From: Nesterenkonia lutea | GTDB lineage: Bacteria > Actinomycetota > Actinomycetes > Actinomycetales > Micrococcaceae | NCBI RefSeq assembly: GCF_014873955.1 | Contig: NZ_JADBED010000001.1 | Location: forward strand, 2,108,001 to 2,172,000 | Length of the DNA: 64,000 bases | Reading direction: 5' to 3' | Part shown: piece by piece, positions 34,201 to 43,891 of the stretch | How the letters are laid out: each line of letters begins with the position of its first letter | Position numbering within the stretch: the first letter of the stretch is position 1 | Position numbers and translations under genes: made by a program | The notes under the pieces: model-generated | Told to the model about the DNA's origin: nothing | The model's input: the letters and a program-made list of their open reading frames with translations, nothing else | Databases searched by the model: none

Positions 34201-34233
34201 TGCCGCGCGTGGGCGCCCGGCCGAGGTGCCCGC

Positions 34234-35790
34234 TCAGCTGATGCCGTCGTAGGTCAGCCGGCCGCCGAGCAGCGTGGCGGCCACCCCCATCTCGCGGAGC
34301 CGCCCGCCCGCGGGGTCCCCCAGCGGATCACTGTCCACCACGACCAGGTCCGCGATGTCCCCGGGCCGGACGAGATGCCCAGCGCCTGCCGTGCCGCGTC
34401 CTGCCGCGCCGCCTGCTGTGCCGCCTCGCACCGCCGCCGCGAGCGCGGTGGCGGGATCCAGCCGCTGTTCGGGATGCCAGGCTCTTCGTCCGTCGCGGCT
34501 TCTGCTCACTGCCGCAGCCATGGCCACCCAGGGATCCAGCGGAGCCACCGGGGCGTCCGAGCCCAGCCGAAGCGGGACCCCCGCCCGGTTCAGCGCGTCC
34601 AGCGGGAAGGCACGCTCCGTGCGGCCGGCCCAGAAGGCATCGGCGACATCGCGGTCATCCATGGCATGCTCCGGCTGCACACTGGCGGTGAGCCCCAGCC
34701 GGGCGAAGCGCGGGATGTCCTCCCAGCGCAGCAGCTGCGCGTGCTCGATCACTCCGCGCATCCCCAGCGCCTCGAAGGCATCGAGCACCGCAGAGTTCGC
34801 GCGATCTCCGATGGCATGGATCGCGGCGGCGATCTCGGCGTCGCGGGCCTGCCGCATCACCTGCTGCAGCTCCTCGATCGGCACGGTCTGCATCCCGCAG
34901 CTGTGCGGGTGGCCCAGGTCCACGTCGGGATAGGGCTCCCAGCACCAGGCCGTGCGCGTGTTCAGCGAGCCGTCGGAGATGACCTTGAGCGGGCCCATGG
35001 TCACGAGTCCGCGCTCATCGAGGACGTCCCCGGTCTTCAGCCCCGCCGCGATCGCCGCCTGGAGCGAATCAGGCCAGACCGAGACCTCCACGCGCAGCGA
35101 ATCGACTCCCGCGGCGGTGCGCAGCGGCCACTGGCCGATGTTGTCGGCGTTCTCGAACTCGACGATCCCCACCACCCCGCGCCGGGCGGCATCGGCCGCC
35201 GTCTGCGCGTAGATCTGCGTGGTCAGCGCGGCCGGGTCCTGGAGCTGATCCATCACCGCGAAGGACTCGCCCTCCCGGAGCAGCCCGCTGGAGTCGGTGC
35301 AGACTCCGAGCTTCCTCTGCAGCGCGGAGTTCAGCCAGATGCAGTGCAGATCACCGCTGATCAGTCCCACGGGAACGGAGCCGGTGGCCTCATCCAGGCT
35401 GCGCAGCGTGGGCAGGTCCGGCCACAGGCCGTCCCGGAACCCGTAGCCGACGACGCCGGAGCTCGCCGTCTGCCCCGAGGCCAGTGCGCCGCGGACCAGC
35501 TGGAGCACATCGGCCGCGCTGGCAGTGTCGGCCAGGTCCAGGCGCTGGCGCTGGATGACCCACTGGGTGAAGTGCACGTGGTGGTCCCACAGCCCGGGAA
35601 TGAGGAACCGGCCCGCTGCGTCGAGGCTGTCGCCGGCGAGAGATCCTGGGGCGCCCGCAGCCGCCGGCCTCAGCGAGACCACACGAGACTCGGCGAGCTG
35701 GGCGTCCAGGAGCGTCTCTGTTCCGGGGAGCCGAACATTGCGCAGGGTGAGCGGCGTGCGCGGCGTGTCCTCGGGCCGCGACTGGTTCAT
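34234..35790 (-). CDS. amidohydrolase family protein (YtcJ-like)
   Basis: The 518-residue protein has amidohydrolase metal-binding features: GLWDHHVHF near residue 65, HAIGDRANSAVLDAF, IEHAQLL, and LGSDAPVAPLDPWVAM, plus a C-terminal urease-type beta domain ending DIADLVVVDSDPL. It resembles YtcJ/AepA-like metal-dependent hydrolases of unknown substrate. The ATG overlaps the stop of the PaiB-like gene by four bases. A proline/glycine/alanine-rich segment (GGTAGGAAGRGTAGAG) interrupts the C-terminal region. Confidence 0.85.
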   Translation of the reverse strand: MNQSRPEDTPRTPLTLRNVRLPGTETLLDAQLAESRVVSLRPAAAGAPGSLAGDSLDAAGRFLIPGLWDHHVHFTQWVIQRQRLDLADTASAADVLQLVRGALASGQTASSGVVGYGFRDGLWPDLPTLRSLDEATGSVPVGLISGDLHCIWLNSALQRKLGVCTDSSGLLREGESFAVMDQLQDPAALTTQIYAQTAADAARRGVVGIVEFENADNIGQWPLRTAAGVDSLRVEVSVWPDSLQAAIAAGLKTGDVLDERGLVTMGPLKVISDGSLNTRTAWCWEPYPDVDLGHPHSCGMQTVPIEELQQVMRQARDAEIAAAIHAIGDRANSAVLDAFEALGMRGVIEHAQLLRWEDIPRFARLGLTASVQPEHAMDDRDVADAFWAGRTERAFPLDALNRAGVPLRLGSDAPVAPLDPWVAMAAAVSRSRDGRRAWHPEQRLDPATALAAAVRGGTAGGAAGRGTAGAGHLVRPGDIADLVVVDSDPLGDPAGGRLREMGVAATLLGGRLTYDGIS

Positions 35791-36470
35791 GCAGAGTCCC
35801 CGAGCATCTCGGCGTTGACCCGCTCCATCCGGTCCGCGAGCGCCGGCTGGGCATAGGGGCCCGGGGAGCGCAGCTCCTCGATGATGTTGCGCACCGATCC
35901 GGGCGGCTTGTCCTGGTTCATCTTCTCCTTGGCCTCGATGCGGGTGACGCGCATCCGGAATCCGACGGTCCCGCGCACGATCCGCCGCGCATATTCACTG
36001 TTCTCCTGGGTGGCATCGAGCAGGTGCGGGTCCGGAAGCGGTCGTTCGAAGTGCTCCACCAGCCGGTGCAGCACTGCCAGGTTCTCCGCGTCCGAGAGGA
36101 CTTCGGGGACGCCGTAGAGATGGGCCGTGGCGAAGTTCCAGGTCGGCACATTGGGCCGATATCCGTACCAGCTCGGGGAGATGTAGCCGTGCGGGCCCTG
36201 AATGATGGCCAGCAGCTCCTCCTCCCGACCTTCACCGGCTCGACCCAGCCCGAGCCTGGTCTCATCCGGCCTGCCCACATGGCTGAGCAGCACGAGCTCG
36301 TCGTCGTCGTCCTGACCCTGACCCTGGGCCTGCTCCTCGAGCAGCACCGGGTAGTGCGAGGCGATGAGCCCCTCCGGGGTGTGTGCCACGAAGATGCACC
36401 AGGGGTGCTGCCTGATGAGCTCCTTGATGCCCGCGAGGTCTTCCAGGGCGTAGTCAGGATTATGGCGCAT
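35787..36470 (-). CDS. FMN-binding protein, PaiB family
   Basis: The 227-residue protein is a PaiB-like flavin-binding family member. It starts MRHNPDYALEDLAGIKELI and has CIFVAHTPEGLIASHYPVLL, QGPHGYISPSWYG and VPTWNFATAHLYG. PaiB proteins are called transcriptional regulators of sporulation and protease genes in Bacillus, but bind flavin and probably act as oxidases or reductases. ATG 36470 has TATCCT six bases upstream and is a clear leaderless candidate. It is divergent from the M14 peptidase and coupled to the amidohydrolase gene. Confidence 0.85.
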   Translation of the reverse strand: MRHNPDYALEDLAGIKELIRQHPWCIFVAHTPEGLIASHYPVLLEEQAQGQGQDDDDELVLLSHVGRPDETRLGLGRAGEGREEELLAIIQGPHGYISPSWYGYRPNVPTWNFATAHLYGVPEVLSDAENLAVLHRLVEHFERPLPDPHLLDATQENSEYARRIVRGTVGFRMRVTRIEAKEKMNQDKPPGSVRNIIEELRSPGPYAQPALADRMERVNAEMLGDSA

Positions 36471-36475
36471 CCCAC

Positions 36476-36482
36476 TAGGATA
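36476..36482. promoter_or_regulatory. palindromic -10 serving two divergent genes
   Basis: The seven bases TAGGATA read TAGGAT on the plus strand and TATCCT on the minus strand. The minus element is six bases before ATG 36470. The plus element is eleven bases before GTG 36493, where GGGAG also provides a ribosome site. Confidence 0.55.
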
Positions 36483-36492
36483 GGGAGCTGCC

Positions 36493-37998
36493 GTGGCCGC
36501 CTCCAATTTGTCAGGACTGAAGCAGATGCACACCAGCGGACTCTCCGCCGCTCTGGCCCCGCTGCAGCGCGAGGAGATCCTGCGGCGGGCCAGGGGCCTT
36601 CCCGAGGTGCACCACTACCCCACCGTCGATCAGCTGAACCGGGCCTTCGCCGAACTGGAGGCCGAACATCCCGAGCTCATGAGCGTCCAGCAGATCGGAC
36701 ACTCGCGCGCCGGTGACCCGATCCTGCTCTACAGCATCCGCGGCGGGCCGACTGCGGCGCTGAACGGACTGCTGGCAGGAGGTGTGCATCCGAACGAGCC
36801 GATCGGTTCCTGGACCATGCTGTATCTGGCTCGGGAGCTGCTCAGCGATCCGGAGCTGCGCAGCAGACTCGGTGCCAGCTGGCACTTCCTGCCCTGCGCC
36901 GACCCCGATGCCATGCGGCTGAACGAGGGGTGGTTCCACGACCCGCAGGATCGCACCCGGTACTTCGAACACTTCTACCGGCCCGCGGGGCGGGAGCAGG
37001 TGGAGTGGACCTTTCCGTTCACCTACAAGTCAGCGCACTTCGACGCGATGCTGCCCGAGACGCGGGCGCTGCAGCGGGCCATCGACCGCGTCCGACCGGA
37101 CCTCTACATGCCGCTGCACAATGCCGAGGCGGGCGGCGCCTACTACTACCTCTCCGAACCGATGGAGCCGCTGCATGAGCTCCTCGGCGAGCTGCCCCCG
37201 AGCCTGGGCGTGCCGCTGCATCGGGGGGAGCCTGAGGCCGCGCATTTCGAGGTGCTGGCCCCCGGGGTCTTCGCCATGGGCACCCTGGAGGAGGCCTATG
37301 ACTGGACGGAGGCGCTGGGCCTGGATCCTTTCCCCGAAGGTTCGACCGGCGAATCCTCCACCGGCTACGCCCGGACCTTCGGCACGGTCTCGATGGTGGC
37401 AGAGATGCCGCTGTGGAAGCACCCCGGCGCCGATGACGTCAGTCTCACCCAGCACAGCTACGCGCGGCTGCTCGAAGAGCAGGCCCAGCAGCTCTCCAGC
37501 TCAGGAGCGCTGCTCATGGATCTGCTGGAGCGCTTCGACGCGCAGGGCGAGAAGTCTGCAGGATCAGCCCCGACCGAGCCGCCGCTGCTGCGCGCCAGTC
37601 GCGCCTTCCTGCCGCTGCTGGGCCAGGCCGCAGGGTCCCAGCGCGCCCGAGCCGCCGCTGCCGAGTCCCAGCGTGCGGCCACGGTGGCGGAGGCCCATGG
37701 CCTGCGCGGGATCCTGCATATGCTCCGGCTGCGCTTCGGCGGGATGTTCCTGCGCGCGCTGCGCCAGGCAGCCACAGCTGATGCGGATGACAGCGCCGGT
37801 GCGCAGCGCACGGTCGCCGGGCGCCTGGCCGCTGAGCTGGCACCGGAGCACGCCGACTGGCTGGCCCAGGCGCTGGCCGAGGAGACGGAGCTGGAGGCCA
37901 TCCCGATCAAGGATGTCGCCGGCCTGCAGTACGGCGCGGTGCTGGCGCTCACGGCTCATGTGCTCCGCGAGCGCCAGCAGGTCAGTGGGTCTGCATGA
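36493..37998 (+). CDS. M14-family zinc carboxypeptidase
   Basis: The 501-residue protein carries the HxxE zinc motif in GGVHPNEPIGSWTM, the second histidine in MPLHNAEAGGAYYYL, and a probable catalytic glutamate in SMVAEMPLWKHP. It resembles the M14 zinc carboxypeptidase/deacylase-like proteins of actinobacteria. A C-terminal helical region (about 330-500) is alanine-rich. The start is GTG 36493 with GGGAG eight bases upstream. It overlaps putA by 17 bp at the 3' ends. Confidence 0.82.
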   Translation: MAASNLSGLKQMHTSGLSAALAPLQREEILRRARGLPEVHHYPTVDQLNRAFAELEAEHPELMSVQQIGHSRAGDPILLYSIRGGPTAALNGLLAGGVHPNEPIGSWTMLYLARELLSDPELRSRLGASWHFLPCADPDAMRLNEGWFHDPQDRTRYFEHFYRPAGREQVEWTFPFTYKSAHFDAMLPETRALQRAIDRVRPDLYMPLHNAEAGGAYYYLSEPMEPLHELLGELPPSLGVPLHRGEPEAAHFEVLAPGVFAMGTLEEAYDWTEALGLDPFPEGSTGESSTGYARTFGTVSMVAEMPLWKHPGADDVSLTQHSYARLLEEQAQQLSSSGALLMDLLERFDAQGEKSAGSAPTEPPLLRASRAFLPLLGQAAGSQRARAAAAESQRAATVAEAHGLRGILHMLRLRFGGMFLRALRQAATADADDSAGAQRTVAGRLAAELAPEHADWLAQALAEETELEAIPIKDVAGLQYGAVLALTAHVLRERQQVSGSA

Positions 37999-40900
37999 GC
38001 TGACCCGCCAGCTGATGGAAGTCCCGGGCGGGATTGCCGAAGCGGTGCATCGTCATCGAGACCGCCTGCTCCTTGACCCAGTGACGCAGCTCCACCCGGC
38101 CCGAGGCCGTCACCTCGTCGGCGAGGAGCGCCACCTCAGGCCGCTGGGCGAGGCGCTGCTGCAGCTTCGCATCGAGCGTGCCGACCATGCGCACTCGCGC
38201 CCCGACACCGGTGTCATGGACGCCCTCCGCCAGCTCGGTGGAGAACTGGCGGGCGCTGGCCTCCTGCACGCGCAGGTTCATCGCTCGCCGGCCCAGCTCC
38301 ACGGCCTTGGCCGTCTTCGCCGGAAGGCCGGGCTCTGTCGAGACCTCCACAGGAGCACCGGCCCGCAGCGCGGCGAGCAGAGTGCGCAGCACCTGTGCCG
38401 CGGAGGCGTCGACGCCCACGCGCAGCAGGACGTCCTCGCCCAGATAGCGGAAGATGTTCGCCTCGCTGTCCAGACCCGTGTGGTCCTTGGGCTGACCGAA
38501 CTCCTCGGTCCACCAGCGCTGGTCATCGGCAGCAGCGGCGGCGAGCCATGCACGGTCCGCACCGGCGACGACCCCGGCGCTCACCGCTGAGTCGAGCAGC
38601 GATCGCACGCCGTCGTCCAGGGCGACCGCTGAGGCCTGCAGCTCCACGCCGACGGCGTCGTCCTCCCAGCGCCCGAAGAGCATCACGTAGTTGGGGCCCC
38701 CGGCCTTGGAGCCGAGGCCCACCGAGGACTGCTTCCAGCCGCCGAAGGACTGGCGCCGCACGATGGCTCCGGTGATCCCCCGGTTCACATAGGCGTTGCC
38801 CACCTGCACCCGGCCCAGCCACTCGCGGACCTCGGCGGGCTCCAGCGAGTGGATGCCCCCGGTGAGGCCGAAATCGACCTGGTTCTGCAGCGCGATCGCC
38901 TCATCCAGATCGGCGGCGTCCATCAGGCCCAGGACCGGACCGAAGACCTCGGTCAGGTGGAAGAAGGACCCTGGCTTCACCCCGTCCTTGATCCCCGGTG
39001 ACCAGAGCAGTCCGGTGTCATCAAGCTGCTTCGGCTCCAGCAGCCAGGACTCCCCGGGCTCGAGCGTGGTCAGTGCGCGGGTCAGCTTCTCCGCGGGGTC
39101 CTCGGTCAGCGGCCCGACGGTGGCGGCCAGGTTGCTGGGCCAGTCCACGACCATGGAGGAGGCGGCGTCGACGAGCTGACGACGGAACCGCTCCGAGTCA
39201 TAGACGCTGCCCACCAGGATCCCCAGCGAGGCGGCGGAGCATTTCTGGCCCGCGTGGCCGAAGGCCGAGGTCACCAGATCCGCCACTGCGAGGTCCCGGT
39301 CGGCAGAGGGCGTGATGATCAGCGCGTTCTTGCCGGAGGTCTCTGCGTTGATCTGAAGCTCCGGCTTCCAGGAGCGGAACATCGCCGCCGTCTCGGAGGC
39401 GCCGGTGAGGATCACCCGGTCGACTCCCGCGTGGGAGACCAGTCGCTGGCCGTCCTTCCCCTCGAAGGGATAGACCCCGTGCAGGACGTCTCGGGGGACG
39501 CCCGCATCCCAGAGCGCCTCGAGGATCGCCATGGAGCAGTGCGGAGTGTGATTGGAGGGCTTGTGGATCACGGCCGCGCCGGCGGCCAGGGCCGCGAAGG
39601 TTCCGCCCGCCGGGATGGCCAGCGGGAAGTTCCATGGCGGGGTGATCAGTACGAGCCGGTCGGGGATGAAGCGGGCATGGTCCACCTGTTCGATCTCCAC
39701 AGCGCTGTGCGCGTAGTAGCGGGCGAAGTCGATGGCCTCGGAGATCTCCGGGTCGGTCTGCGCCACCGACTTGCCCACCTCTGCGGCGGCGATGGACACC
39801 AGGTGTCCGCGGCGCGAGGACAGGATGTCGGCCGCGCGGTAGAGGATGCGAGCACGTTCGACGGCGGGGCGTGCCGCCCACTGCTCACCGGCCGCGCGGG
39901 CCTGGTCCACGAGCTCGTCGATGCGGTCGCCGCTGATCTTCTCGGGCAGCGACTGCTTCTCGAGCCAGCCCGGCTGTCCCGCGCGCTCGATCGCCTGCGC
40001 GGCCCAGCGCTGGTTCGCCGGCAGGGCCGGGTCCGTGTCGGGCTCGTTGACGAAGGGCGGGAGGGCGGCGTCGTCGTCGTTCTTCAGCTGACCTGCACCC
40101 TTGAGCTCACCGGCGCCCTTGAGCTCACCGGCGCCGTGGCGCTCCTCCGCGCCGCGGTCCTGGGTGTGGGCAGGGCTGGGCGCGGTGTGGCCGCTGCTGG
40201 CCAGGATCTCTTCGAGCAGGGCCAGGGACTCGCGGAAACGCCGCGCCTCGCGCTCGAAGACCTCGCTGCCTCGGCCGGAGGAGTCCACCTCGAGCTCGAA
40301 GATGCCGGACATGAAGTTCTCGCTCGCGGCGTTCTCCTCCAGTCGGCGGACCAGATAGGAGATGGCGACGTCGAATTCGGCCGGGCGCACTGCGGGGACA
40401 TAGAGCAACAGCTGCCCGACGTCGGCGCTGACCGCCTCTGCCTGCTCGGTGGCCATGCCCTGGAGCATCTCGAACTCGAGCCTCTCGGTGACCCCGCGCT
40501 GTGCGCCGAGCAGGTGGGCGAAGGCGATGTCGAAGAGGTTGTGCCCGGCCACGCCGAGGCGCACGCCGGCCATGTTCCCACTCGTCAGCAGCCAGTGCAG
40601 CACGAGCTTATAGTTCGCGTCGGTGGCCTCTTTGGACTCGCAGGTGACCTTCGGCCAGCCGGCGATCTCTCCGTGGACCTTCTCCATGGCGAGATTGGCA
40701 CCCTTGACCAGGCGGATCTTGATCCCGGCTCCGCCTGCGGCGACCCGGTCATTGGCGAAGCGTGCCAGCTCCTGGGTGGCTCCGAGGGCGTCGGGGAGGT
40801 ATGCCTGCAGCACGATGCCGGCCTCGTAGTGCTGCAGCTCGGGGCGCGAGAGCAGCTCTTTGAACACCGCGATGGTCAGGTTGAGATCGCGGTACTCCTC

Positions 40901-41689
40901 CATGTCCAGGTTGATGAACTTGGACCCGGCGGGGGCCTTTGCCGCCTCCTGGTACATCGGGATGAGTCGGGCGACCACGTAGTCCACGGTCTGCTCGAAG
41001 CCCCACATGGAGATCTGCGAAGCGATGGAGGAGACCTTGATGGAGACGTAGTCCACGTCCTCTCGGCGGAGCAGCTCCACCGTGTCCTGCAGATGCTTGT
41101 CCGCCTCCGCCTCGCCGAGCACGGCCTCGCCCAGGAGGTTGATGTTCAGACGGTGCCCGTCCTGCTTGATCGTGGCCACGGCCTTGCCGAAGGGCTTGTC
41201 GCGGGCGTCGACCACCATATGGCCCACCATGGAACGCATGCGCGCCCGAGCCGCCGGGACGACGACGTCGGGGAGGACCTTGGCCAGGGCGCTGCCGGCG
41301 CGGATCTGGGCCCGGTCAAGGGCGGAGAGCGTGTCCGGCGCCAGTTCGCCGAGTTCGGAGAGCGCCGAGGCCGCAGCCTTGGTGTCTTCGGTGCGGATCA
41401 CTCGGTCGACGAACCCGACGGTGAAGTCCAGACCGTTGGGGTGAGAGAGCACCGCGGAGAGACGCTGCGCGGATTTGTCCGCTGCGGCGTGGTTCTTGCT
41501 GGGCTTGCTGGACGTGCTGGGCTTGCCGGGCTTGCTGGTCGTGCCGGACTTGCTGGACGTGGCGGCATCGTTCGACTCGTCCTGTGCGGAGCTGCCAGCC
41601 TCGCCGGGAGTGCGCTGCAGCCAGCGGGTGACCTTGGAGACCGCAGCCTCGGCAAGATCGGTCAGCTCGGTGGTGTTCAGAGTGGACAT
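37982..41689 (-). CDS. putA: bifunctional proline dehydrogenase / delta-1-pyrroline-5-carboxylate dehydrogenase
   Basis: The 1235-residue protein combines a proline dehydrogenase domain (about residues 100-480; SIASQISMWGFEQTVDYV, FINLDMEEYRDLNLT, IKIRLVKGANLAMEK and an active-site RRLEEN) with an aldehyde dehydrogenase domain (about 580-1090; ITPPWNFPLAIPAGG, ETSGKNALIITP, and catalytic C in GHAGQKCSAAS). It oxidises proline to glutamate. An N-terminal Ser/Lys/Pro-rich tail (KSGTTSKPGKPSTSSKPSKN) and a GELK-repeat linker between the domains are unusual. ATG 41689 has GAGG upstream. A two-HTH regulator is divergent. Confidence 0.94.
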   Translation of the reverse strand: MSTLNTTELTDLAEAAVSKVTRWLQRTPGEAGSSAQDESNDAATSSKSGTTSKPGKPSTSSKPSKNHAAADKSAQRLSAVLSHPNGLDFTVGFVDRVIRTEDTKAAASALSELGELAPDTLSALDRAQIRAGSALAKVLPDVVVPAARARMRSMVGHMVVDARDKPFGKAVATIKQDGHRLNINLLGEAVLGEAEADKHLQDTVELLRREDVDYVSIKVSSIASQISMWGFEQTVDYVVARLIPMYQEAAKAPAGSKFINLDMEEYRDLNLTIAVFKELLSRPELQHYEAGIVLQAYLPDALGATQELARFANDRVAAGGAGIKIRLVKGANLAMEKVHGEIAGWPKVTCESKEATDANYKLVLHWLLTSGNMAGVRLGVAGHNLFDIAFAHLLGAQRGVTERLEFEMLQGMATEQAEAVSADVGQLLLYVPAVRPAEFDVAISYLVRRLEENAASENFMSGIFELEVDSSGRGSEVFEREARRFRESLALLEEILASSGHTAPSPAHTQDRGAEERHGAGELKGAGELKGAGQLKNDDDAALPPFVNEPDTDPALPANQRWAAQAIERAGQPGWLEKQSLPEKISGDRIDELVDQARAAGEQWAARPAVERARILYRAADILSSRRGHLVSIAAAEVGKSVAQTDPEISEAIDFARYYAHSAVEIEQVDHARFIPDRLVLITPPWNFPLAIPAGGTFAALAAGAAVIHKPSNHTPHCSMAILEALWDAGVPRDVLHGVYPFEGKDGQRLVSHAGVDRVILTGASETAAMFRSWKPELQINAETSGKNALIITPSADRDLAVADLVTSAFGHAGQKCSAASLGILVGSVYDSERFRRQLVDAASSMVVDWPSNLAATVGPLTEDPAEKLTRALTTLEPGESWLLEPKQLDDTGLLWSPGIKDGVKPGSFFHLTEVFGPVLGLMDAADLDEAIALQNQVDFGLTGGIHSLEPAEVREWLGRVQVGNAYVNRGITGAIVRRQSFGGWKQSSVGLGSKAGGPNYVMLFGRWEDDAVGVELQASAVALDDGVRSLLDSAVSAGVVAGADRAWLAAAAADDQRWWTEEFGQPKDHTGLDSEANIFRYLGEDVLLRVGVDASAAQVLRTLLAALRAGAPVEVSTEPGLPAKTAKAVELGRRAMNLRVQEASARQFSTELAEGVHDTGVGARVRMVGTLDAKLQQRLAQRPEVALLADEVTASGRVELRHWVKEQAVSMTMHRFGNPARDFHQLAGQLMQTH
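40082..40135 (-). repeat. three 18-bp tandem repeats in the putA linker
   Basis: Units at 40082, 40100 and 40118 encode AGELKG or AGQLKN in the linker between the two enzyme domains. The last two are identical and the first is degenerate. The reading frame is kept. Confidence 0.8.
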
Positions 41690-41826
41690 CGTGGCCTCAA
41701 TTCACGCAATGCTGCGGCTGCAGCCGTCGGACAGCTCGATCTGCTGCTCCTCAGTGTGTGGCGCGCGGCACTCGGATGGCACGGCGCAGTCGTGTTCCGC
41801 GGTATCTTCTGAGTCAGAAATCAGCG

Positions 41827-43314
41827 ATGATGAGAGCTATGGATTCAGTCGGCCGGGGTCGCCCGCGCATGCAGGAGCGGGCCGACGACATCGTGGCCAG
41901 CGTGCTGGCCACCGCGGGGGCACGGGTGAGCACGCCGGACTTCTCCTCCCGCCGGGTGGCCGAGCTGACCGGATTGAGCCAGACTCTGGTCAGCCGGGCC
42001 TTCCGGCGCATCCGCCGGGCGCAGGCCGACGGCGGAATGACTGGCGGAACGGCCGGCGGCCGATCCTGGGACAGCTCGAAGAGCCCCGGCCGTGCTGGGG
42101 GATCTGGCCTCCCTGGGGGATCTGACCGGGATGACCGGCCGCTCGTCCTGGTGGAGGTGCGGGTCAGCTTTCCGCAGATTCTGTTCCACTTCGACGCGGC
42201 TGACGAGGCCGGCGGCGCAGGTGATTCTCCGGCCCGCGGGAGGGTTGCGTTCGAGCGCCGGGCCACGGCACTGATGGCCGCGCTGCGGGTCTCCGAGGCG
42301 GCGCAGTGGCGCACCAGCGACGTGGTCGCGCCTTCCGCTGCAGCGAGGCCGCCCCACGGAACGAGTGCCCGCTGGGACCCGCGGAGCGAACAGCGCTGGG
42401 AGCATTTCCTGGATCATGCCGCGGCCCTTCTCTCCCGCTGCGAACCGGGAGGCGAGGCCATCCCGGGAGAGCTCCTCGATCTGCTCGCCAGACGGGCCGG
42501 CCGCGGCCTGCATGGGACCGAGTGGCAGAGGGCACCCCGGGACATCCCTGCAGAAATCGGCCGTCTTTCTGACTCACAGAAGCAGGCTCGATCTCCGCTG
42601 CTCGAGCCCGAGCGGTCCCCTCGCAATACCTGGTTCGCGCAGGTCGAGCTCTCGGTCACCGAACAGATCGCCATCGCCCTGCGCAAGGAGATCACGAACT
42701 CGGGATTCCGGGCCGGGGACCGCCTCTCCCCCGGTGCGCTGGCAGAACGACTGGGACTGGGCCGCGCGGTCGTGCGCACGGCTATGCACCGCCTCGTGGA
42801 CGACGGACTCCTGGACCTGCGTGAAGGCAGCTTCCGCGTTCCCTCTGTGACCGGGGCTGACGTGGTGGACCTCTACGCCGCCCGCCTGCACCTGGGAATG
42901 GTGCTGCTCCGGGCATGCGCTGCCCAGCCGCGACACAGGATGCTGCCGGTCAGGCTGGCGCTCGGCGCGGTGGAGGCCGCCGCGACTCAGGGAACCAGGT
43001 CCGACGTCGGACTCGCCGACCTGCAGTTTCAGCAGGAGCTTGCCGAGGCTTCCGGGCTGAGCCAGTCTGCGCGGGGGTTCCATGCGCTGACCCTGCGCGT
43101 GCGCATGTTCATCGCGGTGCTGCAGCTGGACTACAGTCCGGCGGTGGAGCGGATCGTGAGTGATGACCGGCGGATGCTGGCGGCGGTGCTCGCCGGCGAT
43201 GCCGAGGGGGCAGTCCTCGCGTGGCGGCTGAAACTGGACAATGCGGTGCGCCACATGTCCGCCCTCGCCCCTGAGTCATTCGATGCCGAGCTGTGGTCGC
43301 GGCTGAGCCGCTGA
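41827..43314 (+). CDS. transcriptional regulator with two winged-helix/HTH domains (GntR type)
   Basis: The 495-residue protein has an N-terminal helix-turn-helix (DFSSRRVAELTGLSQTLVSRA), a middle region of unknown fold (about 80-235, VEVRVSFPQILFHFD), then a GntR winged helix at about 265-345 (EQIAIALRKEITNSGFRAGD, LAERLGLGRAVVRTAMHRLV), and an FCD-type ligand domain (LYAARLHLGMVLLRACAA...). It is divergent from putA and may regulate proline use; no known regulator has this arrangement to my knowledge. The start is ATG 41827, with ATG 41839 as the alternative. TATCTT at 41803-41808 is a candidate -10. Confidence 0.72.
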   Translation: MMRAMDSVGRGRPRMQERADDIVASVLATAGARVSTPDFSSRRVAELTGLSQTLVSRAFRRIRRAQADGGMTGGTAGGRSWDSSKSPGRAGGSGLPGGSDRDDRPLVLVEVRVSFPQILFHFDAADEAGGAGDSPARGRVAFERRATALMAALRVSEAAQWRTSDVVAPSAAARPPHGTSARWDPRSEQRWEHFLDHAAALLSRCEPGGEAIPGELLDLLARRAGRGLHGTEWQRAPRDIPAEIGRLSDSQKQARSPLLEPERSPRNTWFAQVELSVTEQIAIALRKEITNSGFRAGDRLSPGALAERLGLGRAVVRTAMHRLVDDGLLDLREGSFRVPSVTGADVVDLYAARLHLGMVLLRACAAQPRHRMLPVRLALGAVEAAATQGTRSDVGLADLQFQQELAEASGLSQSARGFHALTLRVRMFIAVLQLDYSPAVERIVSDDRRMLAAVLAGDAEGAVLAWRLKLDNAVRHMSALAPESFDAELWSRLSR

Positions 43315-43336
43315 GGCGAGCCCGCCCGAGGCCAGG

Positions 43337-43891
43337 TCAGGGCAGCGTCGCATACCGCATCTGGACCATTCCGTTGGCAAAGCCTCGCTCCTCGAGCAGT
43401 CGCAGGTCCATTCTCCGCTCGGGCAGCATGCGCAGGCCTCCCCCAAGGACCACTGGACAGACCAGCTGGTGGATCTCGTCCACCAGTCCAGCTCGCAGGG
43501 CATGAGCCGCGAGAGTGGGTCCGTCCACCGTCAGATCCGCCGCGGTGGCGTCCTTGAGCCGCTGAATCTCTGCGGGAACGAATTCGCGTTCGATCCTGGT
43601 GCGCGATGTGTACGGTTGGTTCAGCGTGGTGGAGAAGACGACCTTATCCGCCGCCGACCAGATCTCGGCAAACTCCACCGACCGGGGCGAGTAGGGCAGG
43701 GACGCGTCCGTCTCCCAGACGCTCATGACCTCATACATTCGGCGTCCGTAGAGGAACGTCCCCACGCCCGTCATCTGTTGATTGATCACAGCGAGGACCT
43801 CTTCATCCGGCACGCCCCATTGGAAGTCACCCCGCTCATCGGTGACGTAGCCGTCCAGCGACACGATCATGGAAAAGATGAGCCTGCCCAC
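43337..43891 (-). CDS. dihydrofolate reductase family protein (RibD C-terminal-like)
   Basis: The 184-residue protein starts GRLIFSMIVSLDGYVTD and has FLYGRRMYEVMSVWE, SRTRIEREFVPAEIQRLKD and VDGPTLAAHALRAGLVDEI, the pattern of small 'RibD C-terminal domain' reductases related to DHFR. Its substrate is unknown. GTG 43891 has GGGAGG six bases upstream. It ends 22 bp from the convergent regulator gene. Confidence 0.83.
   Translation of the reverse strand: MGRLIFSMIVSLDGYVTDERGDFQWGVPDEEVLAVINQQMTGVGTFLYGRRMYEVMSVWETDASLPYSPRSVEFAEIWSAADKVVFSTTLNQPYTSRTRIEREFVPAEIQRLKDATAADLTVDGPTLAAHALRAGLVDEIHQLVCPVVLGGGLRMLPERRMDLRLLEERGFANGMVQMRYATLP

Noticed and set aside
39254..41812. 852-codon open frame antisense to putA
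   Set aside because: High-GC codon bias in putA leaves the opposite strand open. The translation is arginine/glycine/glutamine-rich, with no domain, and putA is clearly the real gene.
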